A stretch of 64,000 nucleotides of DNA from Spirochaetaceae bacterium (GTDB taxonomy: Bacteria; Spirochaetota; Spirochaetia; Treponematales; Rectinemataceae): positions 19,455 to 83,454 of the forward strand of contig JANXYQ010000071.1 of NCBI GenBank assembly GCA_025355995.1. The letters run 5' to 3'. The position numbers were made by a program, and so were the translations under genes. The notes under the pieces are model-generated. The model searched no databases. It saw nothing but the letters and a program-made list of their open reading frames with translations, and was not told where the DNA came from. This document shows positions 18,809-26,958 of this stretch, piece after piece. The stretch's first letter is position 1; each line of letters begins with the position of its first letter.

Positions 18809-20188
18809 ATGAGTGACAGGAATGAAAGCGACAGCATGGGCGACATCCTCGTGGCCGAGGATAGGCTCTGGGGGGCGCAGACTCAGCGCTCGCTCGAGAA
18901 TTTCCGCATAGGGCGCGAGCTCATGCCGATCGAGGTGATACTCGCCCTCGCCTCGATAAAGAAGGCCTCCGCCCTCGCCAACGCCCGCCTGGGGGAGCTG
19001 CCCCCCGATAAGGCGGCGGCCATCGCCGAGGCCTGCGACGCGATCCTGCGCCGCGAGCTCGACGGGCATTTCCCCCTATCCGTGTGGCAGACGGGATCGG
19101 GAACGCAGAGCAACATGAACGTCAACGAGGTAATCGCGAACTACGCGAGCTCGAGGGCCGGTCTGCCCCTCGGCTCCAAGAAGCCCCTGCACCCCAACGA
19201 CGACGTCAACAAGTCCCAATCGAGCAACGACGTCTTCCCGGCGGCGATGCGGCTCTCCGCGGCGCTCGAGGTCCGGGACAGGCTCCTGCCCGCGGCCCGG
19301 GCCCTCCAGGCGAGCCTCGGCGCCAAGACGGCGGAGTTCGGCGGGATCGTCAAGACGGGAAGGACCCATCTCCAGGACGCGGTGCCCATCACCCTGGGCC
19401 AGGAGTTCTCGGGCTACGCCGAGCAGCTGCGGCTGGGTATAGGCAGGATCGAGCCGGCGCTCGAGGGGATCCTGTCCCTTCCCCTCGGCGGGACCGCGGT
19501 GGGCACCGGCCTGAACGCCCCGGCGGGCTTCGGGGAGCTTGCCTGCGAGGAGCTGGCGGCGATCAGCGGGCTTCCCCTGAGGGCTGCGGACAATAAATTT
19601 GCCTTCATGGCCGCCCACGACGACCTCGTCCATCTCTCGGGATCGCTCAACGCGCTAGCCGCCGCCTTGATGAAGATCGCGAGCGACCTCCGGCTCATGG
19701 GCTCGGGTCCCAGGTGCGGCCTCGGCGAGCTCCTCCTCCCGGAGAACGAACCGGGCAGCTCCATAATGCCGGGGAAGGTGAATCCCACCCAGGTGGAGGC
19801 GATGACGATGGTCTGCGCGCGGGTCTTCGGCAACCATGCGACCGTCACCTTCGCCGGCGCTTCCGGCCAGCTCGAGCTCAACGTCTTCAAGCCCGTGATC
19901 ATCTATAGCCTGTTGCAGTCCATAAGCCTCCTCGCGGGGGCTATGGCGAGCCTCGACGAGCGCTGCGTCAGAGGGATCAAGGCTAACGAGGGGCGCATCC
20001 GCCGGGACCTGGCGCGGAGCCTCATGACGGTGACCGCCCTCAACCCGCATATCGGCTATGACGCCGCGGCCAGGATCGCCAAGCTCGCGCACGACCAGGA
20101 CCTGACGCTGAGGGAGGCGGCGGCGAGGCTGTCGCTCCTCACCGCCGAGGAATTCGATGCCCTGGTCAAGCCCGAGGAGATGGTCTGA
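18809..20188 (+). CDS. fumC: class II fumarate hydratase
   Basis: 459 residues. The superfamily signature GSSIMPGKVNPTQVEA (about 316-331) and the substrate-binding TGSGTQSNMNVNEVIA and KTGRTHLQDAVPI are intact. It hydrates fumarate to malate without an iron-sulfur cluster, supplying the step after SdhAB. It is not in the TCA operon but lies next to it, divergent from the hydroxyacid oxidase. TTGCCC (18755-18760) and TACCTT (18779-18784) with an 18-bp spacer may be its promoter. Its TGA abuts the stop of the convergent downstream gene (TGATCA). Confidence 0.94.
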   Translation: MSDRNESDSMGDILVAEDRLWGAQTQRSLENFRIGRELMPIEVILALASIKKASALANARLGELPPDKAAAIAEACDAILRRELDGHFPLSVWQTGSGTQSNMNVNEVIANYASSRAGLPLGSKKPLHPNDDVNKSQSSNDVFPAAMRLSAALEVRDRLLPAARALQASLGAKTAEFGGIVKTGRTHLQDAVPITLGQEFSGYAEQLRLGIGRIEPALEGILSLPLGGTAVGTGLNAPAGFGELACEELAAISGLPLRAADNKFAFMAAHDDLVHLSGSLNALAAALMKIASDLRLMGSGPRCGLGELLLPENEPGSSIMPGKVNPTQVEAMTMVCARVFGNHATVTFAGASGQLELNVFKPVIIYSLLQSISLLAGAMASLDERCVRGIKANEGRIRRDLARSLMTVTALNPHIGYDAAARIAKLAHDQDLTLREAAARLSLLTAEEFDALVKPEEMV

Positions 20189-20749
20189 TCAGCCCGGGAA
20201 TCTCGAGGAGAGGAGCCCGAATCCGGCCATGCCGAGGACGACCGCCGCGCCGAGCGAGAAAACCTGCAGGATCGCGAAGCCCGCCATCGCCAGGCCGTCG
20301 AGGTCCGTGTACAGGGACAGGAAGCCCGCGCCCAGCGTGGCGACCAGGAACAAGGACCCGACTATCATCTTGCGGATGAGGAGCGGCGTCGTCACCTTGC
20401 GGAAGCGCAGCTTGCCGTCGTAGATGCCGGCCGCGAAGGCCAGGACGACCGAGAAGGGAAGGAAGATCGAGAGCACGCGCGTCGTGTCGAGCAGGGCGGT
20501 CCTGACCCTTCCCTCGACCAGGAAAAGCATCGCCGCAGCCAGGACGATGAGCATGGGCACTATCGCCTGGGGAAGGTGGACTACGATCGGGTGGATATGG
20601 AGGTCGAGGATCCTCTTGCGCTTTTCGGAGATGTTTTCCTTGTAGGGCTCGAAGACCTTCGCGCTGACGCCGCAGGCCGGGCAGAGCTCGCCTAACTTGC
20701 TCGCTTCCATTATGTAGCCGCAAGCCTTGCACCTCACGTAGTCCTTCAT
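20189..20749 (-). CDS. rubredoxin-like/zinc-ribbon membrane protein
   Basis: 186 residues. The N-terminus has two CxxC pairs (CKACGY at about 8-13 and CPACG at about 23-27), spaced as in rubredoxin-type domains. About four transmembrane segments follow (roughly 50-75, 90-112, 125-148 and 155-178). The first begins DLHIHPIVVHLPQA, which resembles the start of DUF2231 domains. The CxxC pairs could hold iron (electron transfer) or zinc. It does not look like an SDH anchor: no conserved heme-b histidine pattern is evident. It abuts fumC tail to tail and has its own good promoter. Confidence 0.7.
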   Translation of the reverse strand: MKDYVRCKACGYIMEASKLGELCPACGVSAKVFEPYKENISEKRKRILDLHIHPIVVHLPQAIVPMLIVLAAAMLFLVEGRVRTALLDTTRVLSIFLPFSVVLAFAAGIYDGKLRFRKVTTPLLIRKMIVGSLFLVATLGAGFLSLYTDLDGLAMAGFAILQVFSLGAAVVLGMAGFGLLSSRFPG

Positions 20750-20785
20750 GTTCGACTCCTCCTCGCCTATTACGGCTCAGCGGGA

Positions 20786-20814
20786 AGTATAGGCCTGGTC
20801 CCGGCGGCGGGCAA
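20786..20814 (-). promoter_or_regulatory. promoter of the rubredoxin-like membrane protein
   Basis: On the minus strand, TTGCCC (20814-20809) and TATACT (20791-20786) are 17 bp apart, with the gene start at 20749 behind a GAGGAGGAG ribosome site. Confidence 0.6.
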
Positions 20815-20834
20815 GACGGACTTTCCCATCGGGC

Positions 20835-22547
20835 CTAGCCGTTGAGGCTCACCGCCCCGTGGCCCCAGCGGCCGCGGGGCATGGCTACCGCGGTCCAGGT
20901 CGCCGCCCACGAGGAGGCCGATTCGGGTACGGCCGACCAATAGCCCATGGCCAGGCCCGCGGCGGAGCTGCCCAGGACGCTCGTGCCGCCGAACTGGTAG
21001 ATGCGGGCGGGCGAGCTCGAGGCGGATAACGCCGCGGCGCCGTAGGCGATCGCCTGGGGATAGGCGTTCGCGGCGGCGACCCAGGCGGCGGGAGCGACGA
21101 AGGGGGCGGCGAGGCAGTATGCCGAGCTCGTCGTAGTCGCGGAGCTGGTGGTGGAGTTCACGAAGCAGTTGGCGGCGGACGCGTAGACCGATATCCCGCC
21201 TATGATCATCGCGAAGGCGTCGCTCCCCGCGGGCGCGTAGGCGGCGCCCGAGAAGCCCGCCCGCCCGGCCGGGAGGACGACCTCCGTGGTCCCCGAGAGG
21301 AGGGCGTTGAGGGAGGGCACGAAGCCGTCGTGGGTCGCCGCGGTCGTCGTAGCCGCGGTGCGCCCTCCGAGGTCGTAGACGGCGTTCCCGTAGGAATACG
21401 AGAAGCGGTCCGACTCCGCGGCGCCGAAGGCAGTCCTGCCGCCGACCGTCCAGCTGTCGCCCGCGATGCTGTATTCGTAGGTCGTCGCGAAGCCGTTCCA
21501 GGCCGAGAGGGCCGTCGGCCCGCCGCTGCCGCCCAGCACGTAGATCTTGCCGCCGAGGACAGTCGCACAGATATTCGCGCGGGCGGCGTTCATCGACTGG
21601 CCGTTCGACCAGAAGTTCGCCGCAATGTCGTAGATCTGCACGAGGTCGCGGACGTTGCCGTCCTTGTCGAAGCCTCCGACGACGAAAAGCTTGCCTCCGT
21701 AGGCGGCGTAGCCCGCGAAGCTGACGGGCGTCGGGAGGCTGGTGACCGCGGGGTACCAAGCGGCCGTAACCGGGTCGAAGAGGTCGACGGCCGCGACCGT
21801 GTCCGAGTAGGAGGTCGCCGAGATGCCGCCGACGAGCCAGATGCCCCGCGCCTTGCTCGCCGAGGGCACTCCCTCCGAGGCCGTCGCCGCGCTGTATTCG
21901 GGGCTCGTGTAGGTGCGGGACTCCGATACCGTCGAGGCGACGCGATAATAGTACACCGTGCCCGGAGCGAGATTGGGTATCTCGAGGGTGTGGCTGGTCT
22001 CGGCGGTCGAAGAGCCGGAGGCGAGGGCGGCGTACGCGCCTTCGGTGGTGCCGTACTGGATCCGGGCGATCGTCGCCTTGCTGGTCGTGAACTCGATCGT
22101 GAGGCTGCTCTGCGAGCTTACGACGACGGGCGCTGCGGTCAGGTACGCTGCCGGCTCGGTCGCCGCGCTGTACTCGGGACTCGAGAAGGCGCGCGAATCG
22201 TCCAGGACGGATACGATGCGATAGTAGTAGGTCGTTCCGGCGGCGAGGCTCGCCATCGAGAGCGAGTGCGTGGCGGTCGAGTCGCCCGACTCGGAGACGA
22301 AGGCCGTATACGAGCCCGGGGCCGTCCCGTACTCGACCCGCTCCCTGGCCGCGCGCGTCGTGGAGAAGCTCAGGCTCATCGAGTCGATGTCCTTCGTCAT
22401 TGCTGGCGCGGCGACGAGCGCCACCGTCGGCGCGGCCGGCGGCCCCGAGAGGATGCTGCTGTCGCAGGACAGGGCGAACGCGGCGGTAAGGACCATCGCG
22501 GCGGTCAGCGGGACGGCGCGTCCGATGCGCCTATTCTTACGTATCAT
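20835..22547 (-). CDS. lipoprotein with two fibronectin-III-like domains and Kelch-type repeats
   Basis: 570 residues from the ATG at 22547 (GAGGAG 7 bp upstream). A signal peptide ends in a probable lipobox (AAFALSCDSS). Two repeats of about 90 residues follow, each ending with TYYYRI/VYYYRV and SPEYSAAT; these look like FN3 modules. The rest holds Kelch-like blades (GYAAYGGKLFVVGGFD, ATVLGGKIYVLGGSGG, GNAVYDLGGRT, IYQFGG). The protein is probably displayed on the cell envelope; function and ligand are unknown. It follows the outer-membrane-like gene by 11 bp, so the two are likely co-transcribed. Confidence 0.75.
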   Translation of the reverse strand: MIRKNRRIGRAVPLTAAMVLTAAFALSCDSSILSGPPAAPTVALVAAPAMTKDIDSMSLSFSTTRAARERVEYGTAPGSYTAFVSESGDSTATHSLSMASLAAGTTYYYRIVSVLDDSRAFSSPEYSAATEPAAYLTAAPVVVSSQSSLTIEFTTSKATIARIQYGTTEGAYAALASGSSTAETSHTLEIPNLAPGTVYYYRVASTVSESRTYTSPEYSAATASEGVPSASKARGIWLVGGISATSYSDTVAAVDLFDPVTAAWYPAVTSLPTPVSFAGYAAYGGKLFVVGGFDKDGNVRDLVQIYDIAANFWSNGQSMNAARANICATVLGGKIYVLGGSGGPTALSAWNGFATTYEYSIAGDSWTVGGRTAFGAAESDRFSYSYGNAVYDLGGRTAATTTAATHDGFVPSLNALLSGTTEVVLPAGRAGFSGAAYAPAGSDAFAMIIGGISVYASAANCFVNSTTSSATTTSSAYCLAAPFVAPAAWVAAANAYPQAIAYGAAALSASSSPARIYQFGGTSVLGSSAAGLAMGYWSAVPESASSWAATWTAVAMPRGRWGHGAVSLNG

Positions 22548-22558
22548 GGCTATTCTCC

Positions 22559-23449
22559 TCAACGTCCGTAGGATATCGATAGTAAGCCGCCCATCGTTAC
22601 GAAGGGCGCGGCCTTTTGGAGGTAGGCGTCCGCCCTGCCCTCGAGGCGGGCGATCAGCCCCGAGCCCAACTCGGCCTCGAGGCCGGCCGCGAGGCCGAAG
22701 GCCGCGGTCGGGTTGCCGTAGCTGGAGGGGACCGTCGGCGCCCCGCTCAGGCCGATGTAGGCGGGTCCGGCCGACAGGCTCACGAGGGGCCTCAGGCCTT
22801 CGAGGAGCTTTCCCCCGCCCCGCGCCGCGTCGAAGCGATAGCTGAGCACGGGGCGGACCGACGCGAAGGCGTAGGATAGCCCGCCCGCCAGGTAATCGGC
22901 CCCCGAATAGGCGAGGTCGAAACCCGCATAGAGGCCGTGGGCCAGGCTAAGCGCCCAGTCGGCGCCCGCGGAGGCGGTCCAGCTCGGGCCGAAGGCGCTC
23001 GCTCCCGAGAGGACGGGGGCGTAGGCGCCGCCCCCCGCCCTCACGAGGAATCTCGGGCCCGAGTAGGCCGAGCGGAGTTGCGGATCTACGATCGAGGCGA
23101 TGAGCGAAGGCGCGAGCCTCTGCGTGCCGAAGGAAGTCTCCAATGTGAGGCCTTCGTCGTCATAGCCCGCGATCCTGCCCCCGAGGACGGAGGAATCCAG
23201 GAGCAGGACTTCCACCCGAGTATCGGCGATCGCGGATAGATCGGTTTCGCTGCGCAAAATCGAACCGATATCCAGGCTTTGGCTCTGGCCGGCGATCTCG
23301 CAGGCGATCTTGCCGCCCGAGGTTCCCACGATCGTTCCGAAGAGGAGGCGGCCGTCCCGCAGGAATAGGATTTCCGGCCAAGCGCTCGCCTGGCGGCACA
23401 GGCCGAGGCCGATAGCCAGGGCTAGGATGCGCGATAGTCTTGTAACCAT
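22559..23449 (-). CDS. probable outer-membrane beta-barrel protein with signal peptide
   Basis: 296 residues from the ATG at 23449. The signal peptide VTRLSRILALAIGLGLCRQASA is followed by a domain of about 90 residues (FLRDGRLLFGTIVG, DIGSILRSET). After this come alternating Gly/aromatic strands typical of a small beta-barrel, ending MGGLLSISYGR with a terminal hydrophobic strand. No named family is recognised. There is no clear ribosome site; the best promoter lies so close to the ATG that the transcript may be almost leaderless. It probably forms an operon with the Kelch lipoprotein. Confidence 0.6.
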   Translation of the reverse strand: MVTRLSRILALAIGLGLCRQASAWPEILFLRDGRLLFGTIVGTSGGKIACEIAGQSQSLDIGSILRSETDLSAIADTRVEVLLLDSSVLGGRIAGYDDEGLTLETSFGTQRLAPSLIASIVDPQLRSAYSGPRFLVRAGGGAYAPVLSGASAFGPSWTASAGADWALSLAHGLYAGFDLAYSGADYLAGGLSYAFASVRPVLSYRFDAARGGGKLLEGLRPLVSLSAGPAYIGLSGAPTVPSSYGNPTAAFGLAAGLEAELGSGLIARLEGRADAYLQKAAPFVTMGGLLSISYGR

Positions 23450-23454
23450 ATGTT

Positions 23455-23482
23455 GTATATCGGTATAAATATAACAATACAA
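23455..23482 (-). promoter_or_regulatory. putative promoter of the outer-membrane protein operon
   Basis: On the minus strand, TTGTAT (23482-23477) and TATACA (23460-23455) are 17 bp apart in an AT-rich island. The predicted start falls at or next to the ATG at 23449, suggesting a leaderless message. Confidence 0.45.
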
Positions 23483-23509
23483 GAATTATTGAGAAGAAAC
23501 CTTTTGCGC

Positions 23510-24273
23510 CTAACCTCTGCCGGATGCCCTCAGCGCCCGCCACTCCGCGATATCCGCGGGCGGCGGGGGGGCCTCCCCGGCCTTCCTGCGCTCGAGCCGC
23601 AGGGCGCCCCGGGGGCAGGCGAGGACGCAGAGGCCGCAGCCCATGCAGCGCGCGAGGTCGACGGCGATCGCCTCGCCGCCGGCCGGGCCGGCGAGGGACA
23701 GGGCCTTGAATTGGCAGCGGCCGACGCAGGCTCCGCAGCCGACGCAAGACCCGGCGTCGACCGCGATCTGGAAATCGGCCCGGGCTACCGCGCTCATGAT
23801 CCCGTACTCCGCGATGCCGCGCATGATGCCGCAGCAGCAGGTACAGCAGTTGCAGAAGTAATCGATACCGTCCCGGTAGTTCCCCGAGGAATGGACCAGG
23901 CCCGCTTCTTCCGTCATCCTGAGTATCCGGAGCGTCTCTTCCTTCGAGATGGCCCTGTCCGCCGCGCTGCGGTCGAAGGCGTTCCCGACCGGGGCGAAGA
24001 CCAGGCAGGACTCGAGCGGATGCCCGCAATCCTTTCCGAGGAGCCTCTGCCGCTATCGGCATATGCAATCGCGGACGCCCCAAGAGAGGGCGCCTTCCAG
24101 CATTTCCGCCGCGCGCTCGCCGCCTCGAGCCGCAGCGAGCAGGCCAGCTCCGCCTCCTCGGGCTCGAACATTCCCTCGAGGAGCCGGAGCTCGGCCCCCG
24201 AGGCGGTCGGCGGGAATCGGTTGGGCAGGGCGTCCAGGACCCCCGCCAAGCGGCCGTAGACTCCTTCCTTCAT
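23510..24273 (-). pseudogene. 4Fe-4S dicluster protein, broken by deletion, frameshift and amber codon
   Basis: The start (KEGVYGRLAGVLDALPNRFP, from 24273) and the end (HSSGNYRDGIDYFCNCCTCC then CVGCGACVGRC and CMGCGLCVLACP) belong to one known type of ~350-residue ferredoxin-like protein. Around 24120-24130 the frame jumps to ERAAEMLEGALSWGVRDCICR with more than 100 residues of the usual middle missing. Immediately after CICR comes an in-frame TAG (near 24053), and the same frame then continues QRLLGKDCGHPLESC into the C-terminal half. The first codons overlap the acyltransferase stop by 4 bp. The distal fragment alone (23510-23917) could still encode two clusters, but it lacks a good start. 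Confidence 0.8.
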
Positions 24274-25019
24274 CGGAGTCCTCCACCCGGCAAGCCCGAG
24301 GCTATCGCCGCGCGGACTCGGTCGGCCAGCTGCCTCCTATCCTCGATTCCCATGCCCTCGGTGGCGATCGGCTCGTGGACGATGAAGGAGGTCTCGGCGG
24401 GCCGAATCCGCCTGCCCTCCTCCCAGACGCGCCAGGTGCCGTCGATGGTCACGGGAACGATCGTCGCCCCTGATTTCGTGGCAAGCTTGAGGCTACCCTT
24501 CCGGAAGGGACCCATTCGGGGACCCCTGCTGCGCGTGCCTTCCGGGAAGACGATCATCGCGCGCCCGCGCCGGATGTTTTCCGCGCCGCGATCGATCGAG
24601 CGGAGCGCCTTCCTCGCCGACTTCCTGTCGATGAAAACCGAGCCCAGGACGGCGATCCAGACGTTCAGTATGGGGACGAAGAGCGCCTCTTTCTTCGCGA
24701 CGAAGCCCACGGTCCGCTCGACGCAGGCCAGGACGAGTAGGATATCCATGTCGCCCTGGTGGTTGGCTACGAAGCAGATGCGAGGGTCGTCCGGGATCTG
24801 CTCGAGGCCGGAGACGCGGATGCGCGCCCCCGCCGCCGCGAGGACGCTGCGCGCCCAGGCGCGCACCGCCGCCTGCGCGAGGGGCCGGGCCCCCGAGGAG
24901 AGCCCTAGCAGCGCGAGGGCTCCGTAGGGCAGGCAAACGAGGAGGGAGAGGACGAGGGACAGCCAGAAGTACGCGAAAAAAAGTATCGTTCGGGGCATCG
25001 GCCGATAATGAGCCTTCAT
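24270..25019 (-). CDS. plsC: 1-acyl-sn-glycerol-3-phosphate acyltransferase
   Basis: 249 residues. An N-terminal membrane helix is followed by the PlsC acyltransferase motifs NHQGDMD (the HX4D motif, about 85-91) and FPEGTRSRG (about 159-167), with IVPVTIDGTW as block IV. It acylates lysophosphatidate in phospholipid synthesis at the inner membrane. It overlaps the start of the decayed 4Fe-4S gene by 4 bp. This assignment is standard; a related acyltransferase substrate cannot be excluded. Confidence 0.88.
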   Translation of the reverse strand: MKAHYRPMPRTILFFAYFWLSLVLSLLVCLPYGALALLGLSSGARPLAQAAVRAWARSVLAAAGARIRVSGLEQIPDDPRICFVANHQGDMDILLVLACVERTVGFVAKKEALFVPILNVWIAVLGSVFIDRKSARKALRSIDRGAENIRRGRAMIVFPEGTRSRGPRMGPFRKGSLKLATKSGATIVPVTIDGTWRVWEEGRRIRPAETSFIVHEPIATEGMGIEDRRQLADRVRAAIASGLPGGGLR

Positions 25020-25075
25020 CGAGCCTCGCGCAACTGGTCGGGGACGCGAGACGCCGTTTTTATGTATAATGACTG

Positions 25076-25309
25076 ATGATGATCAGCATTTTCGATGAGC
25101 TGTCCGGCAAGATCGGGCGAAACGCCAGTCGCGGCTCCCGGGACGGCGCGAGGCGAGACCTCGGAATCCTGCTATTCTCCCAGAGGGAGGATATCCTAGG
25201 GCTCTGGAAGGCCGCCGACCGCTGCGCCGGAGGCGAGGCCGAGGCCGCCGGCGAGCTGCGCGCAGCCGTCGAGAGTCTCAGGCCCCTTTTCGGCGAGAGG
25301 AAGGGGTGA
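25076..25309 (+). CDS. small hypothetical protein
   Basis: 77 residues, charged and helical-looking (REDILGLWKAADRC, AAGELRAAVESLRPLF), with no family I recognise. TATAAT at 25065-25070 sits just before the ATG, but no convincing -35 or ribosome site is visible. Codon use resembles neighbouring genes, and the next gene follows in the same direction after 22 bp. It may be real, but support is modest. Confidence 0.4.
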   Translation: MMISIFDELSGKIGRNASRGSRDGARRDLGILLFSQREDILGLWKAADRCAGGEAEAAGELRAAVESLRPLFGERKG

Positions 25310-25331
25310 GGCGAGGAATGGAGGATGCAGC

Positions 25332-25970
25332 ATGAAATTGTCCCTTTTTGCCGTCGTCGCCACGGCCTTCATCCTCGCCCTATCCTGCGCCTCCAAGCCG
25401 AAGGATGGAACGGACGCCTCGTCGGGAGCCAGCGCCTCGGGAAGGAATGCGGCCCTCGTCACCGATTCCATCGAGCCGATCGCCGGGGGGAGCAGGACCC
25501 TCGTGGTCTATTTCTCCCAGGGCAGCGCGACCAAGCGGGTGGCGGAGGACCTGGCCCTGATCTTCGGCGCCGATCTGGAGGCCATCGCTGAAAAAAAAGC
25601 CAGGTCGACCGGCTTCTTCGGTTTCATGCACTCCGGCTACCAGGCCACTTTCAAGATAGCCAGCCGCATCCAGCCCCCCGTCCGGGACCCTAAGGACTAC
25701 GGCAGGGTCCTCGTCCTCACTCCCGTGTGGTCCTGGAACCTTTCGCCGCCGGTCCGCGCCTGGCTTCGCCTCATGAAGGGCTCTCTTCCCGCCGCCGGTT
25801 TCGGGACCGTCTCGGGCGACACCGAGCCCGACAAGATAGCCGCCTCGATGGCCAAGGAAGCGGGAGCGGCGCCCCTCGCCATCGTGGGTTTCAGCGATCG
25901 CGATTTCAGCCCCGAGAACCGGGACGCCTATATAACGAAACTCTCGAGCTTCGTTGAGAAAATGCGGTAA
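25332..25970 (+). CDS. flavodoxin-domain lipoprotein
   Basis: 212 residues with GGAGG 7 bp before the ATG. A signal peptide ends at a lipobox (ILALSCAS, Cys about 19). A Ser/Ala linker (about 25-45) is followed by a flavodoxin fold starting TLVVYFSQGSATKRVAEDLA, where SQGSATKR takes the place of the FMN phosphate loop. VLVLTPVWSWNLSPPVRAWL fits the second FMN-binding loop. It would be a membrane-tethered, periplasm-side flavoprotein or electron carrier, which is an unusual location. A lipoprotein of the GH18 type follows 22 bp later. Confidence 0.75.
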   Translation: MKLSLFAVVATAFILALSCASKPKDGTDASSGASASGRNAALVTDSIEPIAGGSRTLVVYFSQGSATKRVAEDLALIFGADLEAIAEKKARSTGFFGFMHSGYQATFKIASRIQPPVRDPKDYGRVLVLTPVWSWNLSPPVRAWLRLMKGSLPAAGFGTVSGDTEPDKIAASMAKEAGAAPLAIVGFSDRDFSPENRDAYITKLSSFVEKMR

Positions 25971-25992
25971 CTATCGAAAGGATGCCGAAAAC

Positions 25993-26958
25993 TTGAAACG
26001 CACGCTGGCCTCATGCTTCCTCGCGCTATCGCTCGCCTGCGCCTCCTCCCAGGCCGCGCCGGACAGGCTCGCGTTCTCGGAGGTATGGGCATATCTGTTG
26101 GACGGCGAGGAGAGCTCGCTGTCTTCCTCCTATCCCATCACCGATGTCTGCTACTTCGGGGCCGGCATCAACTCGCATGGCAAGCTCGTCGGCGTCCCTA
26201 ATCGGGCCAAGCTCGGCTCCTTCAAGGGACGGGTGCAGCTTGTCGTCGCGGAGATCGGCAACTACGCGCTGACCCATTTTTGCCTGGACCCGGCCTATCC
26301 CCTCCGCGACGCCCTGGTAGCCGATATCGTCAAGTCGGCCGAGGCCTTCGACGGCGTCCAGATCGACTTCGAGGCCGTGGGCTCCTCCGATTACGATTAT
26401 TTCTACGGCTTCCTCGCTCAGCTCAAGGCCGGCTTGGGCGGCAAGGCCCTGAGCGTAGCCCTTCCCGCGAGGATGAGCGAGAAGACCGATTATTTCGGCG
26501 TCGAGCGCATCGGAAAAGTCGTCGACAGGGTCCTCGTCATGGCCTACGACGAGCACTGGAGCGCGAGCGAGCCCGGTCCCGTCGCCTCGATCGAATGGTG
26601 CAAGAGCGCCGCCGCCTATGCCGCCTCGAAGGTAGCCCTCGGCAAGCTGGTCATGGGCCTTCCCTTCTACGGCCGCGCCTGGGCCGACAAGAGCCTCGCG
26701 CGGGCGTATAAGTACTCGAGCCTGGCGGGGCTCAGGGCCGAGAAGGGCATCGAGGCCGTCCAGAGGGACGGCGCCATCCCCTTCGTGGAATACAGCGAGA
26801 CGGTGAAGGTGAGGCTGTACTTCGACGACCTGCCGTCGACCCGCGCGAGGCTCGGCATGTACCGAGCGGCTAACGTGAGGAACGTGGCCTTCTGGCGGCT
26901 CGGCCAGGAGGACCCCGGCGTTTGGGGCGGCATCTCGATCGAGCCTTCTGCGCTTTAG
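25993..26958 (+). CDS. GH18-like glycoside hydrolase family lipoprotein
   Basis: 321 residues from TTG at 25993, chosen because it directly precedes a lipoprotein signal (RTLASCFLALSLACAS) with AAAGGA about 10 bp upstream. The GH18 catalytic strand is present as FDGVQIDFEAV, keeping the final Asp and Glu but with Gln where the middle Asp is usual. Other GH18 strands are VLVMAYDEHWS and KLVMGLPFYGRAW. It may cut peptidoglycan or another beta-1,4 glycan, as SleL/YaaH-like enzymes do. It ends tail to tail, overlapping the decayed kinase by 2 bp. The unusual motif residue leaves activity open. Confidence 0.75.
   Translation: MKRTLASCFLALSLACASSQAAPDRLAFSEVWAYLLDGEESSLSSSYPITDVCYFGAGINSHGKLVGVPNRAKLGSFKGRVQLVVAEIGNYALTHFCLDPAYPLRDALVADIVKSAEAFDGVQIDFEAVGSSDYDYFYGFLAQLKAGLGGKALSVALPARMSEKTDYFGVERIGKVVDRVLVMAYDEHWSASEPGPVASIEWCKSAAAYAASKVALGKLVMGLPFYGRAWADKSLARAYKYSSLAGLRAEKGIEAVQRDGAIPFVEYSETVKVRLYFDDLPSTRARLGMYRAANVRNVAFWRLGQEDPGVWGGISIEPSAL

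Noticed and set aside
20189..20749. Rubredoxin-like membrane protein as the missing SDH anchor
   Set aside because: It is separately promoted on the opposite strand, has two CxxC pairs and no heme-b histidine pattern expected of SdhC/D.
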